A DNA stretch of 64,000 nucleotides from Thioclava atlantica (GTDB lineage: Bacteria > Pseudomonadota > Alphaproteobacteria > Rhodobacterales > Rhodobacteraceae), in NCBI RefSeq assembly GCF_000737065.1, contig NZ_AQRC01000012.1, positions 62,001 through 126,000 on the forward strand, read 5' to 3'. The notes under the pieces were generated by a model. The model had not been told where the DNA came from, ran no database searches, and saw only the letters and a list, made by a program, of their open reading frames with translations. How positions within the stretch are numbered: the stretch's first letter is position 1; the number at the start of each line of letters is the position of its first letter. Below, piece after piece: positions 45,233 through 57,555 of the stretch. The position numbers were made by a program, and so were the translations under genes.

Positions 45233-45258
45233 GGGGCGGGCCGTTCGCGGCCCGTCCC
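45233..45258 (+). other. Intercistronic hairpin between ugpB and ugpA
   Basis: GGGGCGGGCCG (45233-45243) and CGGCCCGTCCC (45248-45258) pair over 11 bases with one G-T, closed by a TTCG tetraloop, without a following T run. Likely stabilizes the ugpB message or attenuates downstream expression. Confidence 0.7.
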
Positions 45259-45283
45259 GACAAACCCCGGAAGGACGACCCCG

Positions 45284-46156
45284 ATGCGCAAGCGTGAATG
45301 GATATATGGCTGGCTTCTGATCCTGCCTGCGCTGACGCTGATCTTCCTCTTCACCCATTTTCCCGCGGTGCTGACGCTTCTGCACAGCGTCTTCTCGACG
45401 CCGCGCGGGCGCAAAGCCGCGCATTTCGTGGGGCCCGCCAATTACGAGCGGATGATCCACGACCCGGTCTTCTGGAAGGTCCTGACCAACAATCTCTGGT
45501 ATGCGCTCGGGACGATCCCCGTCGCGATCGCGTTGGCGCTGCTGATGGCCGTGCTCGTCAACCGGCCCTTTCCCGGCCGGGCGCTCTCGCGGATGGCCTT
45601 CTTCACGCCCACGATCCTGCCGCTGATCGCGGTGGCGAATATCTGGCTCTTCTTCTACACGCCGGGCTTCGGGCTGATCGACCAAATCCTCGGACTGTTC
45701 GGCCAGGGCCAGACGAACCTTCTGGGCGATCCCGCGACCGCGCTTCCCGCGCTGATGGTGGTCGCCGTCTGGAAAGAGGCGGGGTTCTTCATGATCTTCT
45801 ACCTCGCCGCGCTGCAGGCGATCCCGCCGCAACTGGCCGAGGCCGCGCGGATCGAGGGGGCGGGGCGCTGGACGATCTTCCGCCGGATCACCTTCCCGCT
45901 GCTGATGCCGACGACGCTTTTCGTCTCGATCAACGCGGTGATCAACTCGTTCCGGCTGGTCGATCACATCTTCATCCTGACCAATGGCGGGCCCGACAAC
46001 GCCTCGTCGCTGCTGCTCTTCTACATCTACGAGACCTCGTTCCGCTATTGGGACACCGCCTATGGCGCGACGCTGACGGTGGTTCTGCTGGCGCTGCTAT
46101 GCCTGCTCGCGATCGGGCAATTCTTCTTCTTCGAGCGCAAGGTGCATTACAAATGA
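45284..46156 (+). CDS. ugpA: ABC transporter permease, UgpA-like
   Basis: 290 residues, six membrane helices. The EAA loop reads EAARIEGAGRWTIFRRITFPLLMPT, close to the UgpA/MalF group. It forms the transmembrane channel with UgpE. The stop overlaps the start of the next gene (ATGA). Confidence 0.92.
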   Translation: MRKREWIYGWLLILPALTLIFLFTHFPAVLTLLHSVFSTPRGRKAAHFVGPANYERMIHDPVFWKVLTNNLWYALGTIPVAIALALLMAVLVNRPFPGRALSRMAFFTPTILPLIAVANIWLFFYTPGFGLIDQILGLFGQGQTNLLGDPATALPALMVVAVWKEAGFFMIFYLAALQAIPPQLAEAARIEGAGRWTIFRRITFPLLMPTTLFVSINAVINSFRLVDHIFILTNGGPDNASSLLLFYIYETSFRYWDTAYGATLTVVLLALLCLLAIGQFFFFERKVHYK

Positions 46157-46962
46157 GCCGCTTCGACCGCTATCTGTGGAATGCCGGGGCGGGACTGCTC
46201 GCGCTGCTGTGGATCCTGCCGCTGCTCTATGCCGTCTGGACCGCCTTTCACCCCGCGGCCTACGAGGCGGATTTCACCCTGACCGCGCCGCTCACGCTCG
46301 AGAATTTCGGCAAGGCGTGGCAAGCGGCCCCCTTCGGGCGGTACTTCCTCAACACCTTCATCTTGGTCACCGGGATCACCGCGGCGCAATTCGTGCTCTG
46401 CACGCTCGCGGCCTACGGTTTCGCCCGCTTCCGCTTTCCCGGCCGCAACATCCTGTTCTCGCTCGTGCTGTTGCAGCTGATGGTGATGCCCGACATCCTG
46501 ATCGTCGAGAACTACAAGATCATCCGCGCCTTCCATCTCGTGGACACGCTTTTCGCGGTCGCGCTGCCCTATATCGCCTCGGGCTTCGGCGTGTTCCTCA
46601 TCCGGCAGACCTTCATGACGGTCCCGCGCGAGCTCGACGACGCGGCGCGGATCGAGGGGGCGGGGCCGCTTCTGACGCTCTGGCGGGTCTATGTGCCGCT
46701 CGCCAAGCCGACCTATCTCGCCTACGGGCTGGTCTCGGTCAGCTATCACTGGAACAACTTCCTCTGGCCGCTGATCGTGACGAACTCGGTCGAGACGCGG
46801 CCGGTCACCGTCGGGCTGAGCGTCTTCGCGACGACCGACTCCGGGGTCGAATGGTCGGTGATCAATGCCGCGACCCTGATGACCTCGGCCCCGCTCCTCA
46901 TCGCTTTCCTCCTGTTCCAGCGCCAGTTCGTCCAGAGCTTCATGCGCGCCGGCATCAAGTGA
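46153..46962 (+). CDS. ugpE: ABC transporter permease, UgpE-like
   Basis: 269 residues from ATG 46153. Six membrane helices and the EAA motif DDAARIEGAGPLLTLWRVYVPLAKP. It is the second permease of the sugar or glycerol-3-phosphate importer. Nineteen bases separate it from the isomerase-like gene. Confidence 0.92.
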   Translation: MSRFDRYLWNAGAGLLALLWILPLLYAVWTAFHPAAYEADFTLTAPLTLENFGKAWQAAPFGRYFLNTFILVTGITAAQFVLCTLAAYGFARFRFPGRNILFSLVLLQLMVMPDILIVENYKIIRAFHLVDTLFAVALPYIASGFGVFLIRQTFMTVPRELDDAARIEGAGPLLTLWRVYVPLAKPTYLAYGLVSVSYHWNNFLWPLIVTNSVETRPVTVGLSVFATTDSGVEWSVINAATLMTSAPLLIAFLLFQRQFVQSFMRAGIK

Positions 46963-46981
46963 TTCAAAGAAAGGATAGTTC

Positions 46982-47800
46982 ATGACCCTTCCGCTTCTCG
47001 GCGCCGCGATCCGTCGCCACGATCTCGACATCCTGCGGGACTGGATTTTCGAGCCGGGCCGCGCGATCGAAATCCAGGATTTCGTCTTTCCCGAGGTGAT
47101 CGCAGGCGATCCGGGCGATCTGATCGCCTCCTACAAGGTCGCGCTCGAGGGCCATCGCGGGCGGCGGGGCATCCACGGGCCGTTCTTCGGCCTCGATCTC
47201 TCGAACCCCGACCGCGAGATCCGCGCGGTGGTCCGCAAGCGCCTTCTCAAGGGGCTCGAGATCGTCGAGGCCCTGGGCGGGAGCCACATGGTCGTGCATT
47301 CGCCCTTCACCTACTGGCATGTTCTCAACCGCGACAATTACCCGACCGTGCATGACCAGATGGTCGAGGCGATGGCGGACTGTCTCGACCCGGTGCTGGC
47401 GCGGGCCGAAGATACCGGCTGCACGCTGATGCTGGAGAATATCGACGACACCGATCCGTCGGCGCGGGTCGAGGCGGTCGCGCGGATCGACCATCCGAAC
47501 CTCATGGTCTCGATCGATACCGGTCATGCCGAACTGGCGCATGGCCGCTATGGCGCGCCGCCCGTGGTCGACTTCATCGCGCAGGCGGGGGTGCGGCTCG
47601 GGCATGTCCACCTGCAGGACGCCGACGGCTACGCGGACCGGCACTGGCATCCGGGCGAGGGGCGTATCCTCTGGCCGGCAGTCTTCGCGCAGATCGCGCA
47701 GCTTCCCAAGATGCCGCGCCTGATCCTCGAGGTGCGCAACCGCCTCGAGCGCTTGCCCGCCACGGTACGCGCGCTCGAAGCACAGGGGCTTGCCCGCTAG
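46982..47800 (+). CDS. TIM-barrel sugar phosphate isomerase/epimerase-like protein
   Basis: 272 residues of the AP-endonuclease-2-like superfamily. Likely metal ligands: Glu/His in SHMVVHSPFTYWHV, Glu in LMLENIDDTD, Asp/His in SIDTGHAELAHG and Glu in RLILEVRNRLE. It is the last gene of the ugp-like operon, where E. coli has the phosphodiesterase ugpQ. It probably processes the imported compound, but whether as isomerase, epimerase or phosphodiesterase is unclear. Confidence 0.82.
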   Translation: MTLPLLGAAIRRHDLDILRDWIFEPGRAIEIQDFVFPEVIAGDPGDLIASYKVALEGHRGRRGIHGPFFGLDLSNPDREIRAVVRKRLLKGLEIVEALGGSHMVVHSPFTYWHVLNRDNYPTVHDQMVEAMADCLDPVLARAEDTGCTLMLENIDDTDPSARVEAVARIDHPNLMVSIDTGHAELAHGRYGAPPVVDFIAQAGVRLGHVHLQDADGYADRHWHPGEGRILWPAVFAQIAQLPKMPRLILEVRNRLERLPATVRALEAQGLAR

Positions 47801-47916
47801 CGGCATAGCCCGCCCGCGATCCGCCCCACCCGCGATCCGCCCGGCCGGTCACGATGCGCTGACCTGCGTTTTGACCGATTGACGCTGCGCGCGGATCGCC
47901 TAGTATCGCCCCCACG

Positions 47917-50885
<2,969 letters not shown>

Positions 50886-50896
<11 letters not shown>

Positions 50897-51083
50897 GGTG
50901 AACGGAAAGCCGCGCGAGGTCGCGGCGCGAGACCTCGCCGCGTTGCTTGCCGAGCTGGGCATTGCGGGCGAGAGCGTCGCGACGGCGCTCGATGGCGGTT
51001 TCGTGCCGCGCGGCGCGCGCGCCGGGGCCGTGCTCGAACCGGGCGCGAAAGTCGAGATCCTCGCGCCGATGCAGGGAGGCTGA
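50886..51083 (+). CDS. thiS: Sulfur carrier protein ThiS
   Basis: 65 residues, ubiquitin-like fold with [21 protein letters not shown] and the C-terminal Gly-Gly (APMQGG) that is adenylated and thiocarboxylated. Carries sulfur for thiazole formation. It lies between thiO and thiG. Confidence 0.96.
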
Positions 51084-51085
51084 CC

Positions 51086-51847
51086 ATGTTCTACGGAACC
51101 GAGCTGAAAAACCGGCTGATGCTGGGCACCGCGCAATATCCCTCTCCTGCGATCCTGCGCGACGCGATCGCGGCCTCGGGGGCGGAGGTGATCACCGTCT
51201 CGCTGCGCCGCGAAGGGGCGGGGGGCGGGGCCTTCCGCGAGATCCTGAAGGAGAGCGGTTGCCGCATCCTGCCCAATACCGCGGGCTGCCACTCGGTGCG
51301 CGAGGCGGTGACCACGGCGCAGATGGCGCGCGAGCTCTTCGATACGCGTTGGGTCAAGCTCGAGGTGATCGGCCATGCCGACACGCTCCAGCCCGACCCG
51401 TTCGCGCTCGTCGAGGCGGCGCGGATCCTGAGCGCCGAGGGGTTTCAGGTCTTTCCCTACACGACCGAGGATCTGATCGTGGGCGAGAAGCTGATCGAGG
51501 CGGGCTGCGAGGTCCTGATGCCCTGGGGGGCGCCGATCGGCTCGGGGCAGGGGCTGCGCAACCTCGAGGGGCTGCACACGATGCGCGCCCATTTCCCCGA
51601 CACCCCGCTGGTGGTCGATGCCGGGATCGGCGCGCCCAGCCAGGCGATGGCGGCGATGGAGATGGGCTTCGATGCGGTGCTCCTCAATACCGCCGTGGCC
51701 AAGGCGCTCGACCCGGCCGCGATGGCGCGCGCCTTCGGGCAGGCTGTCGAGGCGGGGCGCGTGGCGCATGGCGCGGGGCTGATGCCGCGACGCGACATGG
51801 CGCAAGCCTCGACGCCGATTTTCGGCATGGCGGAGTTCGCATCATGA
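51086..51847 (+). CDS. thiG: Thiazole synthase ThiG
   Basis: 253 residues, TIM barrel. The N-terminus [20 protein letters not shown], the active-site region with Lys in [13 protein letters not shown] and phosphate-binding [13 protein letters not shown] are characteristic. It builds the thiazole phosphate from DXP, dehydroglycine and ThiS thiocarboxylate. The stop overlaps thiE. Confidence 0.97.
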   Translation: MFYGTELKNRLMLGTAQYPSPAILRDAIAASGAEVITVSLRREGAGGGAFREILKESGCRILPNTAGCHSVREAVTTAQMARELFDTRWVKLEVIGHADTLQPDPFALVEAARILSAEGFQVFPYTTEDLIVGEKLIEAGCEVLMPWGAPIGSGQGLRNLEGLHTMRAHFPDTPLVVDAGIGAPSQAMAAMEMGFDAVLLNTAVAKALDPAAMARAFGQAVEAGRVAHGAGLMPRRDMAQASTPIFGMAEFAS

Positions 51848-52452
51848 GGCTCGATCCGTTCTACCTGATCGTGGGCGACGTCGCGCGGCTCGAGGCGCTG
51901 GTGCCGCTTGGGGTGAAGCTGGTGCAATTGCGGCTCAAGGACATGGAGGAGGCCGAGTTGCGGCGCCAGATCGCACGGGGGCAGGCGGTCTGCGCGGCGC
52001 ATGGCGCGCAGCTCGTGGTGAACGATTACTGGCAGATCGCGCTCGATCTGGGCTGCGATTTCATCCATCTGGGCCAGGAGGACATGGAGCGCGCGGATTT
52101 CGACGCGCTGCGCCAGGCGGGCGTGCGCTACGGGCTTTCGACCCATGACGAGGCCGAGCTGGACCGCGCGCTGGCGCATCGGCCCGCCTATGTCGCGCTC
52201 GGGCCGGTCTATCCGACGCTGCTGAAGAAGATGAAATGGGCCCCGCAGGGGCTCGAGCGGGTGACGCGCTGGAAGGCGCTGGTGGGCGATGTGCCGCTGG
52301 TCGGGATCGGCGGGCTTACGCCCGACCGGTTGCCCGGCCTCTTCGCGGCAGGCGCGGACAGCGCGGCGGTGGTGACCGATATCCAGCAGGCCGAGGACCC
52401 GGTTGCGCGCTGCCGCGCGTGGCTGGCGGCGACGCGAGGCTATGGCGCATGA
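51844..52452 (+). CDS. thiE: Thiamine phosphate synthase ThiE
   Basis: 202 residues from ATG 51844 (4-base overlap with thiG). TIM barrel with [51 protein letters not shown] and [15 protein letters not shown]. It joins the pyrimidine pyrophosphate and thiazole phosphate. The N-terminal [16 protein letters not shown] is shorter than in E. coli. Confidence 0.95.
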   Translation: MRLDPFYLIVGDVARLEALVPLGVKLVQLRLKDMEEAELRRQIARGQAVCAAHGAQLVVNDYWQIALDLGCDFIHLGQEDMERADFDALRQAGVRYGLSTHDEAELDRALAHRPAYVALGPVYPTLLKKMKWAPQGLERVTRWKALVGDVPLVGIGGLTPDRLPGLFAAGADSAAVVTDIQQAEDPVARCRAWLAATRGYGA

Positions 52453-53411
52453 GCCGCTACGCCCGCCAGACCTGCCTGCCCGAGATCGGCACCGAGGGAC
52501 AGGCGCGGCTCGCACAGGCGCGGGTGCTTGTGATCGGCGCGGGCGGGCTGGGTGCGAGCGTGCTGCCGCTTCTTGCCGGGGCGGGGGTCGGAGCGCTGCG
52601 GGTGATCGATCCCGACCGGGTCGAGGAGAGCAACCTGCACCGCCAGACCCTGTTCCGGATGGGCGATCTGGGGCGCCCGAAGGCCGAGATCGCGGCCGAA
52701 AGCCTGCGCGCGCTCAACCCCGATTGCGAGGTCAGCCCCGGCGTCTTCCGCCTCGATCCCGCCAATGCGCGCGCGGAACTGGCGCGTGTCGATCTGGTGA
52801 TCGACGCGGCCGACAGTTTCGCGGTGACCTATGCGCTCTCCGATCTGTGTCATGCGCGCGGGCTGCCGCTGGTGAGTGCTTCGGTGCTGGGGCGGTCGGG
52901 CTATGCGGGCGGGTTCTGCGGCGGCGCGCCGAGCTATCGCGCGGTTTTCCCCGACCTGCCGCCCGCGCTGCAAAACTGTGCAAGCGCGGGGGTGATGGGG
53001 CCTGCCGTGGCGAGCCTCGGGGCGCTGCAGGCGCAGATGGCGCTTTCGGTCCTGCTCGGCCACGTTCCGAGCCCGCTCGGCCAGCTTGTCTCGGTTGATC
53101 TCGCGACTTGGCGATTTTCGGGCTTCCGCTTCGACGGGGCACCCGAGCCGGGGAGCGGCTCTGCGGTGATCGCGCTGCGCGAGATCCGCCCTGAGGATGT
53201 CGTGATCGATTTGCGCGGCGAAGCGGAGGCGCCCGCCCCGGCCCATCCGCGAGCCCTGCGGCTTTCTCCCGAAGCCGTTGCGGCCTTCCAGCCCGATCCG
53301 GGGCAGCGCGCCGTCTTCGTCTGTGCGACGGGCCTGCGCGCTTGGTGCGCGGCGACGGTTCTGGCCGCGCGCGGCCCCTACGAGACGGCCATTGTCGCGG
53401 TGGGATCATGA
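52449..53411 (+). CDS. thiF: ThiF-like E1 adenylyltransferase with C-terminal rhodanese-like domain
   Basis: 320 residues from ATG 52449. The first 245 residues are a ThiF/MoeB/HesA E1 fold (VLVIGAGGLGASVLPLLAGAGVG, DPDRVEESNLHRQTLF, and Cys in LQNCASAGVMGP). The CxxC zinc motifs are missing: where MoeB has PCYRC this protein has PSYRA. Residues about 250-320 look like a rhodanese domain with the sulfur Cys in VFVCATGLRAWCAA. It would adenylate ThiS and supply sulfur itself, replacing ThiI and IscS steps. The fusion is an inference from the sequence. Confidence 0.9.
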   Translation: MSRYARQTCLPEIGTEGQARLAQARVLVIGAGGLGASVLPLLAGAGVGALRVIDPDRVEESNLHRQTLFRMGDLGRPKAEIAAESLRALNPDCEVSPGVFRLDPANARAELARVDLVIDAADSFAVTYALSDLCHARGLPLVSASVLGRSGYAGGFCGGAPSYRAVFPDLPPALQNCASAGVMGPAVASLGALQAQMALSVLLGHVPSPLGQLVSVDLATWRFSGFRFDGAPEPGSGSAVIALREIRPEDVVIDLRGEAEAPAPAHPRALRLSPEAVAAFQPDPGQRAVFVCATGLRAWCAATVLAARGPYETAIVAVGS

Positions 53412-54145
53412 GCCGCCCGGTCCTCTTCATCGGCGGCCTCGATTCGAGCGGCGGTGCGGGCATCCTGCGCGACACCGCGACGGCGGCCGAACTGGGCGCG
53501 CCCGCGCGCGTCGCGCTGACCTCGGTCACCGCGCAGAGCGATCACGCGGTCACCGCGATCCATCCGGTTCCGAGCGACGTGCTCGCCGCCCAGATCGACA
53601 TGGGGCTGCACGGGGGCGTTGGGGCGGTGAAGATCGGGATGCTCGGCACGCGCGCCACGGTCGAGACCGTCGCCGACCGCCTGCCGCGCGTGCCGGTGGT
53701 TCTCGATCCGGTGCTGCGCTCGAGTTCGGGGCGGGACCTGATCGACGCGGAGGGGCGCGCGGCGATGGTTGGGCGCCTTTTGCCCCGCGCTACCCTGCTG
53801 ACCCCTAATATTCCCGAATTGCAGGCGCTCGCGGTAGCGACGGGGCTGTCCGCGGAGGCGCCCGAGAGCACCGTGGTTGCAGAGCTTCTCGGGCGTGGCT
53901 GCGGGGCGGTCCTCGTGAAGGGCGGGCATGGGGTGCCGGGCGGGCTTTGCGAGGACCGGCTCTATACGAGCGCGGGGCAGGTGGAGCGCTTCGCGCGGCC
54001 CTGGGTCCGGGCGTCGCTGCGCGGCACGGGCTGCCAGCTGGCCAGCGCGATCGCGGTGCATCTGGGGAGGGGGCTCGCGCTTGCCGACGCGGTGGCGCGC
54101 GCCCGCGATCTGCTTCAGGCCCGGTTCGAGGCGGCCGCCTCCTGA
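53408..54145 (+). CDS. thiD: Hydroxymethylpyrimidine kinase/phosphomethylpyrimidine kinase
   Basis: 245 residues from ATG 53408 (4-base overlap with thiF). Ribokinase-type: LFIGGLDSSGGAGILRDT at the N-terminus, KIGMLGTRATVE, VVLDPVLRSSSG, and the anion hole LRGTGCQLASAIAVHL with the catalytic Gly-Thr-Gly-Cys. It makes HMP pyrophosphate for ThiE. Last gene of the thi operon. Confidence 0.95.
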   Translation: MSRPVLFIGGLDSSGGAGILRDTATAAELGAPARVALTSVTAQSDHAVTAIHPVPSDVLAAQIDMGLHGGVGAVKIGMLGTRATVETVADRLPRVPVVLDPVLRSSSGRDLIDAEGRAAMVGRLLPRATLLTPNIPELQALAVATGLSAEAPESTVVAELLGRGCGAVLVKGGHGVPGGLCEDRLYTSAGQVERFARPWVRASLRGTGCQLASAIAVHLGRGLALADAVARARDLLQARFEAAAS

Positions 54146-54162
54146 GAGGCGCGCCTGCCCGA

Positions 54163-56793
54163 TCAGCGCCGGTGCACGATCCGCTCGATGGCCTGCCAGA
54201 CCAGCACCGGCGCGAGGCTCGCGCCTAGAACGAGCCCCCAGAGCGGCGCGCCGAGCGGGGTGAGTCCGAGCAGTTCGGCCAGCGGCGAGATCAGCGGCGG
54301 AAGCGTGAGCAGAAGCGAGCAGAGCCCGAGCGCGGCCCAGACCCACGGGTTGCGGGTGATCTCGTTGACGAAGACCCCGGTGCGGGGCGCGCGCATGTTG
54401 AAGACCTGCCAGAGCTGGGCGAAGCCGAGGGTGAGGAAGGCGACCGTGACGGTTTCCGTCGCGCTCAGCGCGAGCCCGGTATAGGCGAGCGCGAAGGCCG
54501 CGAGCGTGGCGAGGCTCATCAACAGGCTTTGCCCGACGATCCGGCGCCATTGCGGGCGGCCGAGGATCGGCTCGGCCGGCGGGCGCGGCGGCTGGTCGAG
54601 CACGTTGCGCTCGCCTTCGCCAAGCGCCAGGGCGAAGGCGGGGAACACATCCGTGATCAGGTTGAGATAGAGGATCTGCAGCGGCAGGATCGGCAGGGGC
54701 AGGGTCACCGCCAGCGCGAGGCCGACCACCAGCACCTCGGCGAGGTTGCACGCCATCAGATAGCTGGCGAAGCGGCGGATATTGGCGAAGATCACCCGGC
54801 CTTCGCGGATTGCCGAGACGATGCTGGCGAAGGCGTCGTCGAGCAGCACCATCGCCGCCGCGCCGCGCGCCACATCGGTGCCGCGCTTGCCCATCGCCAC
54901 GCCGATATCGGCCTGCCGGAGCGCGGGCGCGTCGTTCACCCCGTCCCCGGTCATCGCGACGACCTCGCCCGCGCGCTGATAGGCGCGCACCAGATCGAGC
55001 TTCTCGGCCGGGGTCACCCGCGCGAAGATGCCGTGGCGGATGAAGGCGTCGCCATCGGTGGTGAGGGCCTGGATCTCGTGCCCCTCGACGACCGGGCCGT
55101 CGGAGCCGAGCAGGCCCGCATCGCCGCCGATGCTGCGCGCGGTCGCGGCATGATCGCCGGTCACCATGATGACGCGGATGCCTGCGCGGTGGCAGTTCGC
55201 GATCGCTTCGGGCACATCCGCACGCACCGGGTCCTCGAGCCCCACGAGGCCGAGAAAGACCAGCCCTTCGGCAAAATCCCCATCCGCATCGGGGGCCCGT
55301 TTCGCGGCGCAGCCCAGAACCCGCAGGCCTTCGCCCGCCATCTCGTGCGCTCGGGCGTGCCAATGCGCCTTATCTTCCTCGGTGAAGGGGCGGGGCGCGG
55401 TGTCGCCGGCGATGCGGGAGGCGGTCGCGAGCACGGTCTCGGGCGCGCCCTTGAGCGCGTAGAGATAGCCGTCCTGCGCCTGATGCACCGTCATCATCAG
55501 CCGGTGCTGGGTATCGAAGGGGCGGGTGCGTACGCGCGGGAGGCGCTTGCGCAATTCGGCGGGGGCCTGGCCTGCCGCCTGCGCGGCGCGCAAAAGCGCC
55601 ACCTCCATCGGATCGCCGATGCCCTTCTCGCTCGCGGGATCGAGCACCGCATCGTTGCAAAGGGCCGCCGCCTCGAGAAGCGCCTCGGCCTCGCGGGACA
55701 TTGCCTTTCCGGCCTCCGCATCGGTGTCGTGGCGCCCCGAGGGCAGCCAGAGCGCGCGGACCTCCATCCGGTTCTCGGTCAGGGTGCCGGTCTTGTCGGT
55801 GAGGATCACAGTCGTCGCCCCGAGCGTCTCGACCGCCGAGAGCCGTTCGATCAGCGCGTTCTGCCGCGCCATGCGCCACATGCCGCGCGCGAGCGTGAGC
55901 GTGGCGACGACGGGCAGGCCCTCGGGAACGGCGGCGACCGAAAGCGCGATCGCGGCTTCGACGACGAGGCGCGCGTCCTTCCCGGTGAGCCAGCCGATCA
56001 GCGCGATCAGCGCCGAGAGCGCGAGGATCACCCACAGAAGCTGGCCCGAGAGCCGGGCGAGCTTGCGTTCGATGGGGGATGTGTCCTCGCCCGCCTCGGT
56101 CACGAGCTGAGACAGATGCCCGATCTCCGTCGCCGCGCCGGTCGCGACCACCACACCCCTCGCGCTGCCCTTGAGAAGCGCGGTGCCCAAAAAGAGCATC
56201 GAGTGCCGCTCGCCGAGGCGGGCGTCGGGCGCCACCGGCTCGGGCGATTTCGCGACCGCGACCGATTCCCCGGTGAGCGTGGATTCGTCGACCTGCGGAT
56301 CGGCCCCCTGGATCAGGCGCAGATCGGCGGGGACCGCATCGCCCGCATCGAGCAGGACGATATCGCCGGGCACAAGATCGCGCGCCGGCATCACCCGGTC
56401 ATGCCCGCCGCGGCGCACCCGGGCGTTCGGCGTCGCGAGGCCCCGCAAGGCCTCGATCGAGCGAGTCGCCTTCAGCTCGGTCGAAAACCCGATGAAGGCG
56501 TTGAGCGCGAGAACTATCGCGATCGCGACCGCCTCCTCGATCTCGCCCAGCCAGAGCGCCAGCACCGCGGCCATGCCGAGCAGCGCGACGAGCGGGCTTG
56601 CGAATTGCCGTGCGACGAGGGTCACGAGGCCGGTCCGTCGATGCGTGACGAGGCGGTTGGGCCCGGTCTCGGCCAATCTGCGGGCCGCTTCCTCATCGCT
56701 CAGACCGACCGCGGGATCGACGCTTCGCGCCGCCAGGACCTCCGCGACAGTGCGGGCCTGATCGGGCAGGGGCTCTCTGGGCGGCTTCGTCAC
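54163..56793 (-). CDS. P-type cation-transporting ATPase (calcium-type, P2)
   Basis: 876 residues, with roughly ten membrane helices. N-terminal cation ATPase domain, phosphorylation site DKTGTLTENRMEVR, TGES loop in DESTLTGESVAVAKS, helix-4 PEGLP motif in ALSVAAVPEGLPVVATLTLARGM, hinge MTGDGVNDAPALRQADIG. It resembles calcium or related cation pumps of the PacL type. It is convergent with thiD (stops 17 bases apart). Ion specificity is inferred only. Confidence 0.92.
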   Translation of the reverse strand: MTKPPREPLPDQARTVAEVLAARSVDPAVGLSDEEAARRLAETGPNRLVTHRRTGLVTLVARQFASPLVALLGMAAVLALWLGEIEEAVAIAIVLALNAFIGFSTELKATRSIEALRGLATPNARVRRGGHDRVMPARDLVPGDIVLLDAGDAVPADLRLIQGADPQVDESTLTGESVAVAKSPEPVAPDARLGERHSMLFLGTALLKGSARGVVVATGAATEIGHLSQLVTEAGEDTSPIERKLARLSGQLLWVILALSALIALIGWLTGKDARLVVEAAIALSVAAVPEGLPVVATLTLARGMWRMARQNALIERLSAVETLGATTVILTDKTGTLTENRMEVRALWLPSGRHDTDAEAGKAMSREAEALLEAAALCNDAVLDPASEKGIGDPMEVALLRAAQAAGQAPAELRKRLPRVRTRPFDTQHRLMMTVHQAQDGYLYALKGAPETVLATASRIAGDTAPRPFTEEDKAHWHARAHEMAGEGLRVLGCAAKRAPDADGDFAEGLVFLGLVGLEDPVRADVPEAIANCHRAGIRVIMVTGDHAATARSIGGDAGLLGSDGPVVEGHEIQALTTDGDAFIRHGIFARVTPAEKLDLVRAYQRAGEVVAMTGDGVNDAPALRQADIGVAMGKRGTDVARGAAAMVLLDDAFASIVSAIREGRVIFANIRRFASYLMACNLAEVLVVGLALAVTLPLPILPLQILYLNLITDVFPAFALALGEGERNVLDQPPRPPAEPILGRPQWRRIVGQSLLMSLATLAAFALAYTGLALSATETVTVAFLTLGFAQLWQVFNMRAPRTGVFVNEITRNPWVWAALGLCSLLLTLPPLISPLAELLGLTPLGAPLWGLVLGASLAPVLVWQAIERIVHRR

Positions 56794-56997
56794 GTCGGGC
56801 TCCGGCTGGGGAAGGGATCGGGAAAGGGCAGGACGCTTGGGCCCACTCTAGGCGCGCGGCCGCGCGGGCGCAAAGCGCATTTCAACGGGTTACCCGTCGG
56901 ACACGGCGCGGCATTGCGGCGCAGCGCGGCCCGGAGGAAGATTGCGATTTCACGCGAATGCATTACGACTGGGGCGTGATCTGGCGCAGGAGCTGAC

Positions 56998-57438
56998 ATG
57001 TCGAAGACGATCTACATTCTCAATGGCCCCAACCTGAACCTTCTGGGCAAGCGCCAGCCCGAGATCTATGGCCACGAAACGCTCGGGGATGTGGAACGCG
57101 CCTGCGCCGCTGTCGCCGAGCCCGCGGGGTTCGAGATCGCGCTTTTCCAGTCGAATCACGAGGGCGGGATCGTCGATATGATCCACGAGGCCCGCGAGAA
57201 GGCCTGCGCGATCATCATCAATGCGGGCGCCTATACCCATACCTCGATCGCGATCCTCGATGCGCTCAACACGTTCGAGGGGCCGGTCTTCGAATGCCAT
57301 ATCTCGAATGTCCACAAGCGCGAGAGCTTCCGGCACCATTCCTATATCAGCCCGCGCGCCGATGGGGTCATCGCCGGGTTCGGGACCGAGGGCTACGCGC
57401 TCTGCGTGCGCCGGGTCTGCTCGCTTCTGGGCGGCTGA
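56998..57438 (+). CDS. aroQ: 3-dehydroquinate dehydratase, type II
   Basis: 146 residues. Typical: [19 protein letters not shown] with catalytic Tyr and Arg, [31 protein letters not shown], and [21 protein letters not shown]. Catalyses the third step of the shikimate pathway. AGGAG precedes the start. It stands alone between the ATPase and the phn genes. Confidence 0.97.
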   Translation: MSKTIYILNGPNLNLLGKRQPEIYGHETLGDVERACAAVAEPAGFEIALFQSNHEGGIVDMIHEAREKACAIIINAGAYTHTSIAILDALNTFEGPVFECHISNVHKRESFRHHSYISPRADGVIAGFGTEGYALCVRRVCSLLGG

Positions 57439-57497
57439 GCCGGACGCGGCGCGACTTTCGCGCCTGAAAATCACGGACCATCACGAATTCGTCGCAT

Positions 57498-57521
57498 GCG
57501 CGTAACAGAGCCGTTACGCGC
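57498..57521 (+). promoter_or_regulatory. Candidate Pho box or operator upstream of phnC
   Basis: GCGCGTAAC (57498-57506) and GTTACGCGC (57513-57521) are perfect inverted repeats spaced by 6 bases. Read differently, CGTAACA and CGTTACG are 7-bp direct repeats separated by 4 bases, the spacing of PhoB boxes. Control by phosphate starvation through PhoB is plausible for phnCDE but not proven. Confidence 0.5.
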
Positions 57522-57555
57522 GCGCCCTAACCACGCTTCGAAACGTGGGGGGCAC

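Noticed and set aside
42681-45263. Long minus-strand frame opposite ugpC and ugpB
   Set aside because: Shadow of two recognised genes.
53378-55363. Long minus-strand frame across thiD and the ATPase
   Set aside because: Different frame from the real ATPase gene; Arg-rich shadow.
54529-56979. Long plus-strand frame opposite the P-type ATPase
   Set aside because: Antisense shadow; all P-type motifs are on the minus strand.
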